Positions 55,501 through 62,671 of a stretch of 64,000 bases of DNA are shown here, piece by piece. Numbering within the stretch: the stretch's first letter is position 1; every line of letters begins with the position of its first letter. The position numbers were made by a program, and so were the translations under genes. The stretch is from Salibacteraceae bacterium. GTDB taxonomy: Bacteria > Bacteroidota > Bacteroidia > Flavobacteriales_G > Salibacteraceae. A model generated the notes under the pieces. The model was given only the letters and a program-made list of their open reading frames with translations, was not told the origin of the DNA and did no database searches. The DNA lies in NCBI GenBank assembly GCA_018401875.1, contig JAGYJZ010000007.1:1-64000 (forward strand). Direction: 5' to 3'.

Positions 55501-56326
55501 ATACGGTTGGATATCCTGTGCCAAACACAATTCCTCCGGCATATAAGTAGCCGCTTTTATCAGGAGCTGCGGTGAAACCCCAATTGTCTGAGTTTGAACC
55601 CGAAAATGTGGAGAAGGAAATCACTGGATCGATCACCATCGGCAATTGTGAGTTGTATTGATCAATAGCATAAGAAATTCTATTGTCATTCAATTGAAAC
55701 CCGGCTTCAATTTCGAGTTGCTTCTCTTTTTTTGTTTGATATACAAAAGGCTTTTGCTCAACGATGTTTTGTACGGTTGTGGGAAAGATTAGATTCCCAT
55801 CGCGGTCAATGTGCAATCCTTCTATACCTTCTGCTTCCATTTGAATAATGGCAGGGTCAACGCCTGCTTCGAGGTGAAACTCATACTTCAACGTTGGCCC
55901 ATTAATCATCACGTAAAGGTCAACACCTTTATACAGAGAGCGATAAATAACTGTGGAAACGGGGTAGATTTTAGACTTCCAACGCGAAGCGTCATCGCCT
56001 AAAAAATAGTTGACGTAATGCGGTGCAGGTTCTTTGGTTTCAAATTGAATGGCCGCATTGGCACCAATAAAGCGAAGGCCGAAAGCATGGTGTTGAACAC
56101 GCGCGTCTTCCTCAACCGTGCGGTCATGAATGTCTTTTTGCAGCGATCCATCGATTAGGTGAAACGTGAGTTTGTTTTCTTCTAAAAAGATGGCTCCGCC
56201 TTGCAGCTCAGCTTTAAAAGCAAACGATTCTTCCCATTGCCCTTGGTTTTCAATAAATCCTTGAGCATGCCCCAACGTGCAGCTGGTGATAAAAACGAGT
56301 AAGAAGATTCCTTTTTTCAATCGCAT
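52556..56326 (-). CDS. Giant SBBP-repeat, CHU_C (T9SS type B) surface protein
   Basis: The 1,256-residue protein has a signal (MRLKKGIFLLVFITSCTLGHAQ), an N-terminal domain starting FIENQGQWEESFAFKAE (DUF7948 type, about 22-220), a long propeller-like stretch of SBBP repeats (WGFTAAPDKSGYLYAGG, STYLGGNNLEHPHSM, STYIGGSNTDGLNL; about 240-700), a PKD domain (SFAWNFGNGETSTAVNP), Ig-like units, and the CHU_C terminus (SAFSPNGDGVNDELFV, VHDRWGKEVF, EKGVYVYQLEAVC). It should be secreted by T9SS type B and serve at the surface, perhaps in adhesion. It overlaps porP by 4 bases. Confidence 0.9.
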   Translation of the reverse strand: MRLKKGIFLLVFITSCTLGHAQGFIENQGQWEESFAFKAELQGGAIFLEENKLTFHLIDGSLQKDIHDRTVEEDARVQHHAFGLRFIGANAAIQFETKEPAPHYVNYFLGDDASRWKSKIYPVSTVIYRSLYKGVDLYVMINGPTLKYEFHLEAGVDPAIIQMEAEGIEGLHIDRDGNLIFPTTVQNIVEQKPFVYQTKKEKQLEIEAGFQLNDNRISYAIDQYNSQLPMVIDPVISFSTFSGSNSDNWGFTAAPDKSGYLYAGGIVFGTGYPTVFGSFDLTFNQGEYDVAITKYDTSGTYLIYSTYLGGNNLEHPHSMIVNDAGNLYVMGTTGSSNFPTTAGAINRTFNGGPVVSVIFPFVNGVDLFVTEFNPAGTTLLGSTYIGGSNTDGLNLSNQLVYNYSDEFRGEINLDDQGDVYIATSTYSSDFPVTANSFDNTFNDDQEGVAMRLNSSLTSIIWSGFLGGERDEAAYGITVAEDGTVYVAGGTNSLTFPTSADAFRTQYQGGRADGFITRISANGGNIVQSTYYGSASYDQIYLIQLDRDQTPHFYGQSENPGNALTFNVNFSDVGGGQIVGVLRRDLSDRIWTTQFGSTPGRPNISPTAFLVDVCNSVYLTGWGGALNSGQNNNASDVAGLPTTQDAFQLTPDSDDSDFYMAVLSADGNSLVFGSFYGGQITDDHVDGGTSRFDRGGKIYHSVCASCAGFDDFPVVPDPGAWSTTNNSNNCNNAVFKIDFELPIIVADFNIPSFVCAPYTLNIQNNSVTQTNTSFAWNFGNGETSTAVNPTTTYTESGMFEVRLIVSDPNSCNLNDTLIRTISVALDTNYTLPDVVKCVGQSAILGPNPANYTNLGNATISWLPNTNLNNPNILNPEATVVNSTEYLCVIDYGGCQERIIQSIVIDRFPIEVSNDTIVCSDFEPFFISGIAPQDTVTYEWSTSPDFINTISTSSQLEITSLIDPLNYFYFRATKNNGCTMLDTVVITVSDYDIELTADTIFCKNQASIIAATSNNPLNTFTYFWSDNAFTTDTTQVIAETNQSSIEVVLSEADTFYLVAISNVVTGCQAQDSTIVRVAALDFSEVNAFAEKDTFYRGEEIQLFGQPSSGNISFFWTPDQYISDIRSANPRVRPKEQTSYIWVVTDNEAEECSFRDTVTISPYEIVCDTPEIYVPSAFSPNGDGVNDELFVYGRNIDRLLLIVHDRWGKEVFRSTEQRNGWDGTFNGVPAEKGVYVYQLEAVCITQKEYYTKGNVTLIE

Positions 56327-56338
56327 TTTACGTGTTGC

Positions 56339-56346
56339 TAAAGGTA
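56339..56346 (-). promoter_or_regulatory. Putative -7 box of four-gene surface operon
   Basis: On the minus strand TACCTTTA lies 12 bases before ATG 56326. It is the best candidate for the promoter of the operon running to 48263. Confidence 0.4.
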
Positions 56347-56495
56347 AAAGACTATTCGTAGCTGATAAGGTTGGCTATGAAAATAATCCTGTATAACCCA
56401 AAGACGAAACTGATGCTCACCGAGCAAGAGTGCACCCCATAAAAAGGGAGTTTAGATTTAATACGGAAGAATTAGGATTGCCTGCTCCGGATTTT

Positions 56496-57434
56496 TTAGA
56501 CGTTCAAAGCAGTGCTTCCAAATAGTTCTTGCATCACGAGTTTTGGTTTACGGTCCACTGTGAATAGTCCCCAGTGTTTTTCAGGCTCAAGCGGCTCAGG
56601 CGAGCCTTTCCACTCTTCGTCAAAGGCTTCGAAAATGAAGGTGAGAATGCCTTGATCGTCACTCCACTGCACCAATTCATTGTAATATGTGCGCTGCAGT
56701 TCTTCGTTGACATTGTGAGGTTCTATTCCCCGTCCATTCGAGTTTGTAGCCCATCCAGCTTCAGTAATTATCACTGATTTATGTGGATATTTATCGGCAA
56801 CCGCATGGAAGTTTTCTAGGGTGAAACTCAGGGCCTCGTCAATGCCTTTATATTCCCACACAGGGTAGGTGTGGATGGAAATAAAATCAACCAATTCTAC
56901 CAAAGGCTCTAGTTTATCTAACCATGGAGCGTAGTTGTCGCAGAATGTTACGGGTTGCTTTGCGCCTTGTTTGATTAATTGCACGTATTCCATGATGCGT
57001 TCAACCGGCACCAAATGGTCTGTCCATTCTACCGCGGCTTCATTGCCGGCAGAAAGTGAAAAGATAATGTCAGGATAGCGGTTGGCCAACCGAATCAGTT
57101 TTTGCACGTTCTGTTGGTTCTGTAATCTATTTACAGCGAGCTGTTCGTCAGAATAAACGCCTCCCCATGCGCAGTTGTTGTTGCTCACTTCGGCTACGAT
57201 GTACACGCCAAGCATGATGCTGAAGTTGAGCTCTTCATTTTCGATGACTTCTAACACGGTTTCAGCGTGTTTATCACAATCATAAAGCCTCAAATACTCC
57301 CAATGGCCTTGAAGAAGCAGAAGGTCTTCCTTTATTTCGTCATACGAAGGGAAAATCCCCGTTTCTGGACTTTGCCCGTTTCGAAATCCAGAATAACAAA
57401 TGGCTCTGCCGAAAGGAAGTTCAAGTTTATTCAT
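56496..57434 (-). CDS. Glycoside hydrolase family 17-like protein
   Basis: The 312-residue protein has the GH17 TIM-barrel pattern: AICYSGFRNGQSP at strand 1, WEYLRLYDCD, the acid/base Glu132 in LSAGNEAAV, and the nucleophile Glu225 in VIITEAGWAT; the last strand holds FIFEAFDEEWKG. GH17 enzymes cut or rearrange beta-1,3-glucan. No signal peptide is visible, so it should be cytoplasmic unless exported another way. It follows another GH17 gene by 23 bases; the two are paralogues and probably one operon. Substrate is uncertain. Confidence 0.85.
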   Translation of the reverse strand: MNKLELPFGRAICYSGFRNGQSPETGIFPSYDEIKEDLLLLQGHWEYLRLYDCDKHAETVLEVIENEELNFSIMLGVYIVAEVSNNNCAWGGVYSDEQLAVNRLQNQQNVQKLIRLANRYPDIIFSLSAGNEAAVEWTDHLVPVERIMEYVQLIKQGAKQPVTFCDNYAPWLDKLEPLVELVDFISIHTYPVWEYKGIDEALSFTLENFHAVADKYPHKSVIITEAGWATNSNGRGIEPHNVNEELQRTYYNELVQWSDDQGILTFIFEAFDEEWKGSPEPLEPEKHWGLFTVDRKPKLVMQELFGSTALNV

Positions 57435-57457
57435 ATGCGCTGATTCGTCTAGTTTTC

Positions 57458-58339
57458 TTAGTATTTTAATTGTTCGTTTTTATCCCAAATTCCCCAATAG
57501 GCGCCAACGTCTCCTTCATCTCCAATCTTCCATGGTTCGTCAAAAGACGAGAAATAAAACGACTCAATGTTGTCTGCTTTGGTCCAACGCTGAGTATTTA
57601 AAAAGTATCGGATGGCACTTTCGTGCGATGGCACCGCACCGTGAAACGATTGTCCTTTATTGGGCCAACCGGTTTCTGAAATGATCACCTTTTTTCCCCT
57701 GGCTACGCGCACGGTTCTTCGATACATGTCTTGCATATACATCAACGAATAGTCGATGTGACATCCTTCCCAAAACGGATAACAATTCGCCAATATGACA
57801 TCGCACGCTTCGGTAATTTTTGGTCGGTTCTCGAATTCGTAATACGCATCAACATACCCCACAGGTAAATGAGGAATTTCTTGTTTTACATGATGAATAT
57901 ATTCAAGCAAACGCTCTTCGGTTAAGTCTTCTCTGTACATTACTTCATTGCCAACAGCCACGATATCGGCATGTCCTTCTTTGGCAAGTTGAATCAAATT
58001 CGCAATTTCAACCGCGTTTTTATCCTCTTCTTTCCCCAACCAAGCCCCAACCAATGTCTTGATGCCCATTTCGTGGGCGATACGCGGAATCATCTCATTT
58101 CCATCGGTACAGGAAAACGAACGAACCCATTTTGCATGAGGCTTTAAAATTTCCATACGTCTTCTGATTTGCGCCTCAGTAATGGCATCGCCCGGTTCTT
58201 GCCCTTCTAAATAGGGGCTGAAACCAATGCCGTGGATTCCTTCATTGAGCACTTCACCAAGCATGGTTTTCAGTTCTGCTTCATTGAGCGCTCGCAAACT
58301 GGTAGTGAGTGAAAGAATGTGATCGTGTTTGCGTGACAT
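57458..58339 (-). CDS. Glycoside hydrolase family 17-like protein (paralogue)
   Basis: The 293-residue protein has GH17 features: GIGFSPYLEGQEPGD near the N-terminus, WVRSFSCTDGNE, the acid/base Glu132 in VAVGNEVMY, the nucleophile Glu222 in VIISETGWPNKG, and SFDEPWK near the end. No signal peptide is visible. It is first in a two-gene set with the next GH17 gene. Predicted action on beta-1,3-glucan or glucooligosaccharides within the cell. No sugar transporter or SusCD pair is near, which is unusual for glycan breakdown. Confidence 0.85.
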   Translation of the reverse strand: MSRKHDHILSLTTSLRALNEAELKTMLGEVLNEGIHGIGFSPYLEGQEPGDAITEAQIRRRMEILKPHAKWVRSFSCTDGNEMIPRIAHEMGIKTLVGAWLGKEEDKNAVEIANLIQLAKEGHADIVAVGNEVMYREDLTEERLLEYIHHVKQEIPHLPVGYVDAYYEFENRPKITEACDVILANCYPFWEGCHIDYSLMYMQDMYRRTVRVARGKKVIISETGWPNKGQSFHGAVPSHESAIRYFLNTQRWTKADNIESFYFSSFDEPWKIGDEGDVGAYWGIWDKNEQLKY

Positions 58340-58532
58340 TGAGATGACGTAGTTTAAGGTTTAGCTTATAGTTAATATCACCAAAAGTAATTATTTACTC
58401 TTTTGCGCCTAATAAGTTTGTCAATGTCCAACAACGATGTAAGAAATTCAATCCGTAATTCGGCATTGCAAAACGCCTTAAAGTCCCGTGTTTGCTAATT
58501 TCACCTTACTTTGCAATTCAAAGTGAAATTTT

Positions 58533-59177
58533 ATGAATCAAACCAACGAATCCCTTGATGCGCTAAAAGACATCAAATCATTGATGGAGCGCAGTTCGCG
58601 TTTTATTTCGCTGAGCGGGTTGGCAGGAGTGTTTAGCGGAGTATTTGCGCTGCTCGGAGCCGCAGCTGCATATTGGCGCGTAAATATGGCGCCTTGGGCA
58701 TTGCGCGACAGCGACACCCCATTCGGAACGGGCAGAATAGTCGATATCGATAGCAACGTAGCACTGTTTCTAGCCATTGACGCGCTGATCGTTTTGCTCG
58801 CATCTATCGCTGTGTCGTATTATTTCACGAAACGCAAAGCAAAGCTCAAGCAGCAACCTCTTTGGGGAACTTATAGCAAGCATCTGCTCATAAACTTGAG
58901 TATTCCGCTCGTCACCGGTGGGCTCTTTTGCCTCGTTCTGTTTGCGCACGGATTAATCGGATTGATCGCTCCGACTACATTGATTTTTTATGGTCTCGCG
59001 CTGGTAAATGCAGGTAGGTTTAGTTTGGAAGAAATCAGTTATTTGGGATTGTCTGAGATCGCCCTGGGTTTGCTCAGTTTCATGTTGTTGGGTTTTGGTC
59101 TCGTCTTTTGGACGATTGGCTTTGGAGTGCTTCACATTGTGTATGGAATTTTAATGTACTACCGCCACGATCGATGA
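58533..59177 (+). CDS. Membrane protein, unknown function
   Basis: The 214-residue protein has a helical cytoplasmic N-terminus (residues 1-22) and about five or six membrane helices (FISLSGLAGVFSGVFALLGA, VALFLAIDALIVLLASIAV, LINLSIPLVTGGLFCLVLF, GLIGLIAPTTLIFYGLALV, IALGLLSFMLLGFGLVFW). I do not recognise a named family with known role, though similar proteins paired with a winged-helix gene occur in Bacteroidota. Its stop overlaps the start of the next gene (ATGA), so the two are translated together. Confidence 0.8.
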   Translation: MNQTNESLDALKDIKSLMERSSRFISLSGLAGVFSGVFALLGAAAAYWRVNMAPWALRDSDTPFGTGRIVDIDSNVALFLAIDALIVLLASIAVSYYFTKRKAKLKQQPLWGTYSKHLLINLSIPLVTGGLFCLVLFAHGLIGLIAPTTLIFYGLALVNAGRFSLEEISYLGLSEIALGLLSFMLLGFGLVFWTIGFGVLHIVYGILMYYRHDR

Positions 59178-59473
59178 AGGGAATCATCCATCAGTTAGAT
59201 AAGGCATTCGAAAGTCGAGTTAGGTTGGGCTTAATGTCGGTGCTTACCGTCAATGAGTGGGTAGACTTTAATGAGCTCAAACAGCTGCTTGACGTTACCG
59301 ATGGAAATTTGGCCAGCCACATCACTGCGCTCGAAAAAAAGCAATTCATTGAAGTGCGAAAGCGGTTCGTTGGTAAAAAGCCAAACACGGCATTCAGAAT
59401 TACACCTGAAGGACGCAAGGCATTTGAATATCACCTTCAAGCCCTTGAAAACTTATTGAAGAGTCAAGGTTAA
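59174..59473 (+). CDS. Winged-helix transcriptional regulator (HTH_34 type)
   Basis: ATG 59174 gives 99 residues; an open frame from 59108 is not needed. The sequence has the one-domain winged-helix pattern: ESRVRLGLMSVLTVNEWVDF, ELKQLLDVTDGNLASHITAL as the recognition region and the wing RKRFVGKKPNTAFRITPEGR. Members of this DUF/HTH_34 group usually regulate the membrane protein encoded beside them. The start overlaps the stop of the membrane protein gene by 4 bases. DNA target unknown. Confidence 0.88.
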   Translation: MKGIIHQLDKAFESRVRLGLMSVLTVNEWVDFNELKQLLDVTDGNLASHITALEKKQFIEVRKRFVGKKPNTAFRITPEGRKAFEYHLQALENLLKSQG

Positions 59474-59490
59474 TATTCTGAGCATGTTCT

Positions 59491-59498
59491 TATTTTTA
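59491..59498 (+). promoter_or_regulatory. Putative -7 box of XRE/S24 gene, 4 bases before start
   Basis: TATTTTTA ends 4 bases before ATG 59503. It fits TAnnTTTG except for the last base. The constant 4-base spacing is shared with several other genes here. Confidence 0.35.
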
Positions 59499-59502
59499 GC
59501 AA

Positions 59503-60288
59503 ATGCATTTTATCGCCAATAACCTAAAATTTTTGAGGAAGCAAAAAGCGTGGACGCAAGAGCAGCTTGCACGCCACCTCGGAGTGAAACGCTCATTGAT
59601 TGGGGCCTACGAAGAGGGACGAGCCGATCCGCGGATTTCTTTTCTTTTGCTGATTTGCCAAAAATTCAACCTTTCAATGGATCAGCTCGTAAGCGGTTCT
59701 TTGCAAGAAGGTGTTGGCGCGGAGATGAAATACAGCGGTGCAAACCTCAGAATTTTGCCCATCACCATCGATAAAGCGAGTAATAATGAAACGGCTACCT
59801 TAGTGCCAATTCAAGCATCAGCCGGTTACCTGAATGGTTATGGTGACATCGAGTTTATAGAATCGCTCCCCGTGTTCGATATGCCTTACAGCGAAGTATC
59901 GAAAGGAAAAACCTACCGCGTTTTTCAAATTAAAGGTGAAAGCATGTTGCCTATTCTTCCCAATTCATATATCATCGGCAGTTATATGATGGATTGGAAT
60001 AACATCAAAAATGATGGACTTTACATCATCATTTCAAAAACGGAAGGCATTGTGTTTAAACGTGTACTGAACAATTTAAAAGAAAATGTTCTTACACTTA
60101 AGTCTGATAATCCTGAGTTTGAAACCTATGCAGTGAATGCCGAAGAAATACTGGAAGTGTGGAAGGCTGAAGGGTTGACTACGTTTCAGCTCTCTAACAA
60201 TTCAGCAAAGACAAACGAAATACTGCTGGACGAAATACGATCCATAAAATCTGAAATTAACGCCCTAAAAAGGCAACTTGAAAAATAG
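59503..60288 (+). CDS. XRE-type regulator with S24/LexA-like domain
   Basis: The 261-residue protein has an N-terminal XRE helix-turn-helix (about 1-60; LRKQKAWTQEQLARHLGVKR, SLIGAYEEGRADP), a linker, and a C-terminal S24 peptidase-like domain (about 105-225) with GESMLPI holding the serine and VFKRVL the lysine. An Ala-Gly pair occurs in QASAGYLNGYGD, where LexA/CI proteins are cleaved, but autocleavage is not proven. The last 25 residues form a coiled coil (EILLDEIRSIKSEINALKRQ). It is followed by a GNAT-nitrilase gene after 1 base and may regulate it. Confidence 0.92.
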   Translation: MHFIANNLKFLRKQKAWTQEQLARHLGVKRSLIGAYEEGRADPRISFLLLICQKFNLSMDQLVSGSLQEGVGAEMKYSGANLRILPITIDKASNNETATLVPIQASAGYLNGYGDIEFIESLPVFDMPYSEVSKGKTYRVFQIKGESMLPILPNSYIIGSYMMDWNNIKNDGLYIIISKTEGIVFKRVLNNLKENVLTLKSDNPEFETYAVNAEEILEVWKAEGLTTFQLSNNSAKTNEILLDEIRSIKSEINALKRQLEK

Positions 60289-60289
60289 A

Positions 60290-61828
60290 ATGAGTAAACA
60301 ATTAGAAGATAGAAAAGTGGTGCTGCGGCACCTGACGATGAGAGATTATAATGACCTGAAAGTAGCTATGGAAGAGGCTTACACAGGAAGTAGAATGAGT
60401 TATTGGACCGAAGAAAGCATCGGTCAGCTGCTCGAGATATTTCCTGAAGGTCAGTTGTGTGTTGAAATGAACGGTACGGTGGTAGCAGGCGCATTGTCGT
60501 TGATCATTGACTACAACAAATTTGGTGATGAACACACCTACAAAGACGTGACGGGCGATTACAGTTTTTCAACCCACGATAAAGATGGGGATGTGTTATA
60601 CGGAATCGATGTATTTGTTCATCCTGAATACCGCGGGTTGCGCTTGGCCAGAAGACTATACGATGCGCGAAAAGAACTCTGCGAAAACCTGAACTTAAGG
60701 GCCATTATCGCGGGTGGAAGAATTCCCGGCTACGGGAAATATGCTCAAGAACTGAGTCCGAAAGAATACATCGAGAAAGTGCGTGTAAACGAGCTTTATG
60801 ATCCGATTTTATCTTTTCAGCTGGTGAATAGTTTCCACGTGCGAAGGATATTGAATAACTACCTCGAAGGCGATGTGCAATCGCAAGAATATGCCACATT
60901 GATCGAGTGGAACAATATTTATTTTCAAGCCAAAGACAAACTGATCAACCGCAAGAAATCGGTGGTTCGACTTGGACTTGTGCAATGGCAAATGCGCCCC
61001 ACACCATCGCTCGATGCCTTGAAAGAACAGATCGAGTTTTTCGTAGATGCTGTGGCAGGTTACAACTCCGATTTTGTGTTATTCCCAGAGTTATTTAATG
61101 CACCGTTGTTGGCCAAATATAATGATTTGGTAGAAGCCAAAGCCATGCGCGAATTGGCGTCCTATTCTGAACCATTATTGGCATATTTCAAAGAATTGGC
61201 GGTGTCGTATAACGTGAATATCATCACAGGAAGTTATCCCGTGTTAGAAGACGAAAAACTGTACAATGTATCGCACTTGTGCCGCAGAGATGGCACCTTC
61301 GAAGAATATCGGAAGATACATATCACTCCGAGCGAAGTAACTGCCTGGGGAATTTCAGGTGGAGATAGACTGGGGATTTTTGATACCGATTGCGGCAAAA
61401 TAGGCATCGTGATTTGCTATGATGTAGAGTTTCCAGAACTCGGCCGCCTCTATGCCGACCAAGGTGTGCAAGTACTCTTTGTTCCTTTCCTCACCGATAC
61501 CCAAAACGGTTATCACCGCGTAAAACGCTGCGCGCAAGCCCGAGCAATTGAAAACGAATGCTACGTGGCCATTGCAGGATGCGTTGGAAATCTTCCCAAA
61601 GTGAATAACATGGATATTCAATACGCGCAATCTGCCGTGTTTACGCCCTCCGATTTTGCATTTCCTGAAAATGCCATCAAAGCTCAAGCTACACCCAATA
61701 CAGAGATGACCCTTATCGTGGATGTTGTCCTTGATTTGCTGCGTGAGCTTAACACCAAGGGAAGTGTGCGCAACCTCAGAGACCGAAGAAAAGATCTATA
61801 TAACATCGTTTTGAAAAAATCTTCCTAA
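60290..61828 (+). CDS. Fusion of GNAT acetyltransferase and nitrilase-family hydrolase
   Basis: ATG 60290 gives 512 residues; an earlier TTG 60278 lies inside the upstream gene. Residues 8-200 are a GNAT domain (LRHLTMRDYNDL, VFVHPEYRGLRLARRLYD for acetyl-CoA binding). Residues 225-505 are a carbon-nitrogen hydrolase domain with the triad Glu in FPELFNAP, Lys in YRKIHITPSE and Cys in VICYDVEFPE. This fusion is widespread in bacteria, and its substrate is not settled. It is probably cytoplasmic and co-transcribed with the XRE/S24 regulator. Confidence 0.93.
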   Translation: MSKQLEDRKVVLRHLTMRDYNDLKVAMEEAYTGSRMSYWTEESIGQLLEIFPEGQLCVEMNGTVVAGALSLIIDYNKFGDEHTYKDVTGDYSFSTHDKDGDVLYGIDVFVHPEYRGLRLARRLYDARKELCENLNLRAIIAGGRIPGYGKYAQELSPKEYIEKVRVNELYDPILSFQLVNSFHVRRILNNYLEGDVQSQEYATLIEWNNIYFQAKDKLINRKKSVVRLGLVQWQMRPTPSLDALKEQIEFFVDAVAGYNSDFVLFPELFNAPLLAKYNDLVEAKAMRELASYSEPLLAYFKELAVSYNVNIITGSYPVLEDEKLYNVSHLCRRDGTFEEYRKIHITPSEVTAWGISGGDRLGIFDTDCGKIGIVICYDVEFPELGRLYADQGVQVLFVPFLTDTQNGYHRVKRCAQARAIENECYVAIAGCVGNLPKVNNMDIQYAQSAVFTPSDFAFPENAIKAQATPNTEMTLIVDVVLDLLRELNTKGSVRNLRDRRKDLYNIVLKKSS

Positions 61829-61887
61829 GAAATTTGGTTTATATGTTTTCGTTTGCCATTACTTTGCCCTTGTAACTAAAATTGAAA

Positions 61888-62253
61888 ATGGCAGCAGGAA
61901 AACCACGTATCGCTAAAGACTATGACAAGCTAACAGAAGAGCTTATCAATCAAATTAAACTCGAATATCCATTTGGATTTGAAGACAATCTGATCTCTTA
62001 TAAAAACGCTAAAGGCGTTAAGATTTCAGCCTTACCTTTTGAAAATGAGGAGGTTTACTATTTGATTAAGATGACCAAAGCTGAAGCTCAACAAATCATC
62101 GAAGAAGATGAAGACTACGATGACGATGGTAATTTGAAGGAAGGTTTTGCGGAAGAAGTAGCTGGCGCAGATGATGTTTCTAGTGACGAGGAGGAAGAAG
62201 AAGATAGCTACGATACGCCTGATGATGACGCTGGCGATGATGACGATGACTAA
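61888..62253 (+). CDS. Small acidic protein, conserved in Bacteroidota
   Basis: ATG 61888 (MAAGKPRIAKDYDKLTEEL) gives 121 residues; a TTG two codons earlier is an alternative. The first 75 residues are a compact domain (KLEYPFGFEDNLISY, KISALPFENEEVYYLIKMT). The last 45 residues are nearly all Asp and Glu (long DEEEEEDS and DDDAGDDDDD runs), likely disordered. I recall similar proteins from other Bacteroidota, always unnamed. It lies 2 bases before a CoA-binding protein gene, so they are one operon. Function unknown. Confidence 0.8.
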   Translation: MAAGKPRIAKDYDKLTEELINQIKLEYPFGFEDNLISYKNAKGVKISALPFENEEVYYLIKMTKAEAQQIIEEDEDYDDDGNLKEGFAEEVAGADDVSSDEEEEEDSYDTPDDDAGDDDDD

Positions 62254-62255
62254 TT

Positions 62256-62621
62256 ATGGGCAAGAAAACAGCCATAATTGGCGCGAGTGCAAATCCCGCA
62301 CGGTATAGTTTTTTAGCCACCAACATGCTGAAAGAGTACGATCATGAGGTTGTGCCTCTTGGAATCAAGGCAGGTGAGATTAGCGGTTCAACCATTATTG
62401 CTGATTGGCCCGCTTCCATTCCAAACCTCAATACCGTGACGATGTATATCGGTCCAAAAAATCAACCAGAACACTACGCTTACATTCTTGCACTAAAACC
62501 GAAACGAATTATATTCAATCCAGGTACTGAAAATCCTGAACTCAGCGCATTGGTCGCGATTCAAGGCATTGAAACAGTGGAGGCGTGCACCTTGGTGATG
62601 CTTAGAACCGGTCAGTTCTAA
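62256..62621 (+). CDS. CoA-binding domain protein
   Basis: The 121-residue protein is a single Rossmann-type CoA-binding domain (CoA_binding_2): TAIIGASANPARYSFLATNM at the nucleotide loop, VVPLGIKAGEISGS, TMYIGPKNQPEHY, and RIIFNPGTENPEL. It resembles YccU-type proteins that bind CoA with unknown partners. It follows the acidic protein gene by 2 bases and is probably co-translated with it. Confidence 0.92.
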   Translation: MGKKTAIIGASANPARYSFLATNMLKEYDHEVVPLGIKAGEISGSTIIADWPASIPNLNTVTMYIGPKNQPEHYAYILALKPKRIIFNPGTENPELSALVAIQGIETVEACTLVMLRTGQF

Positions 62622-62671
62622 AATAAATCATTCTCCTTGCATCATTTTTCAAAATCGATTGTTTGAAATTT

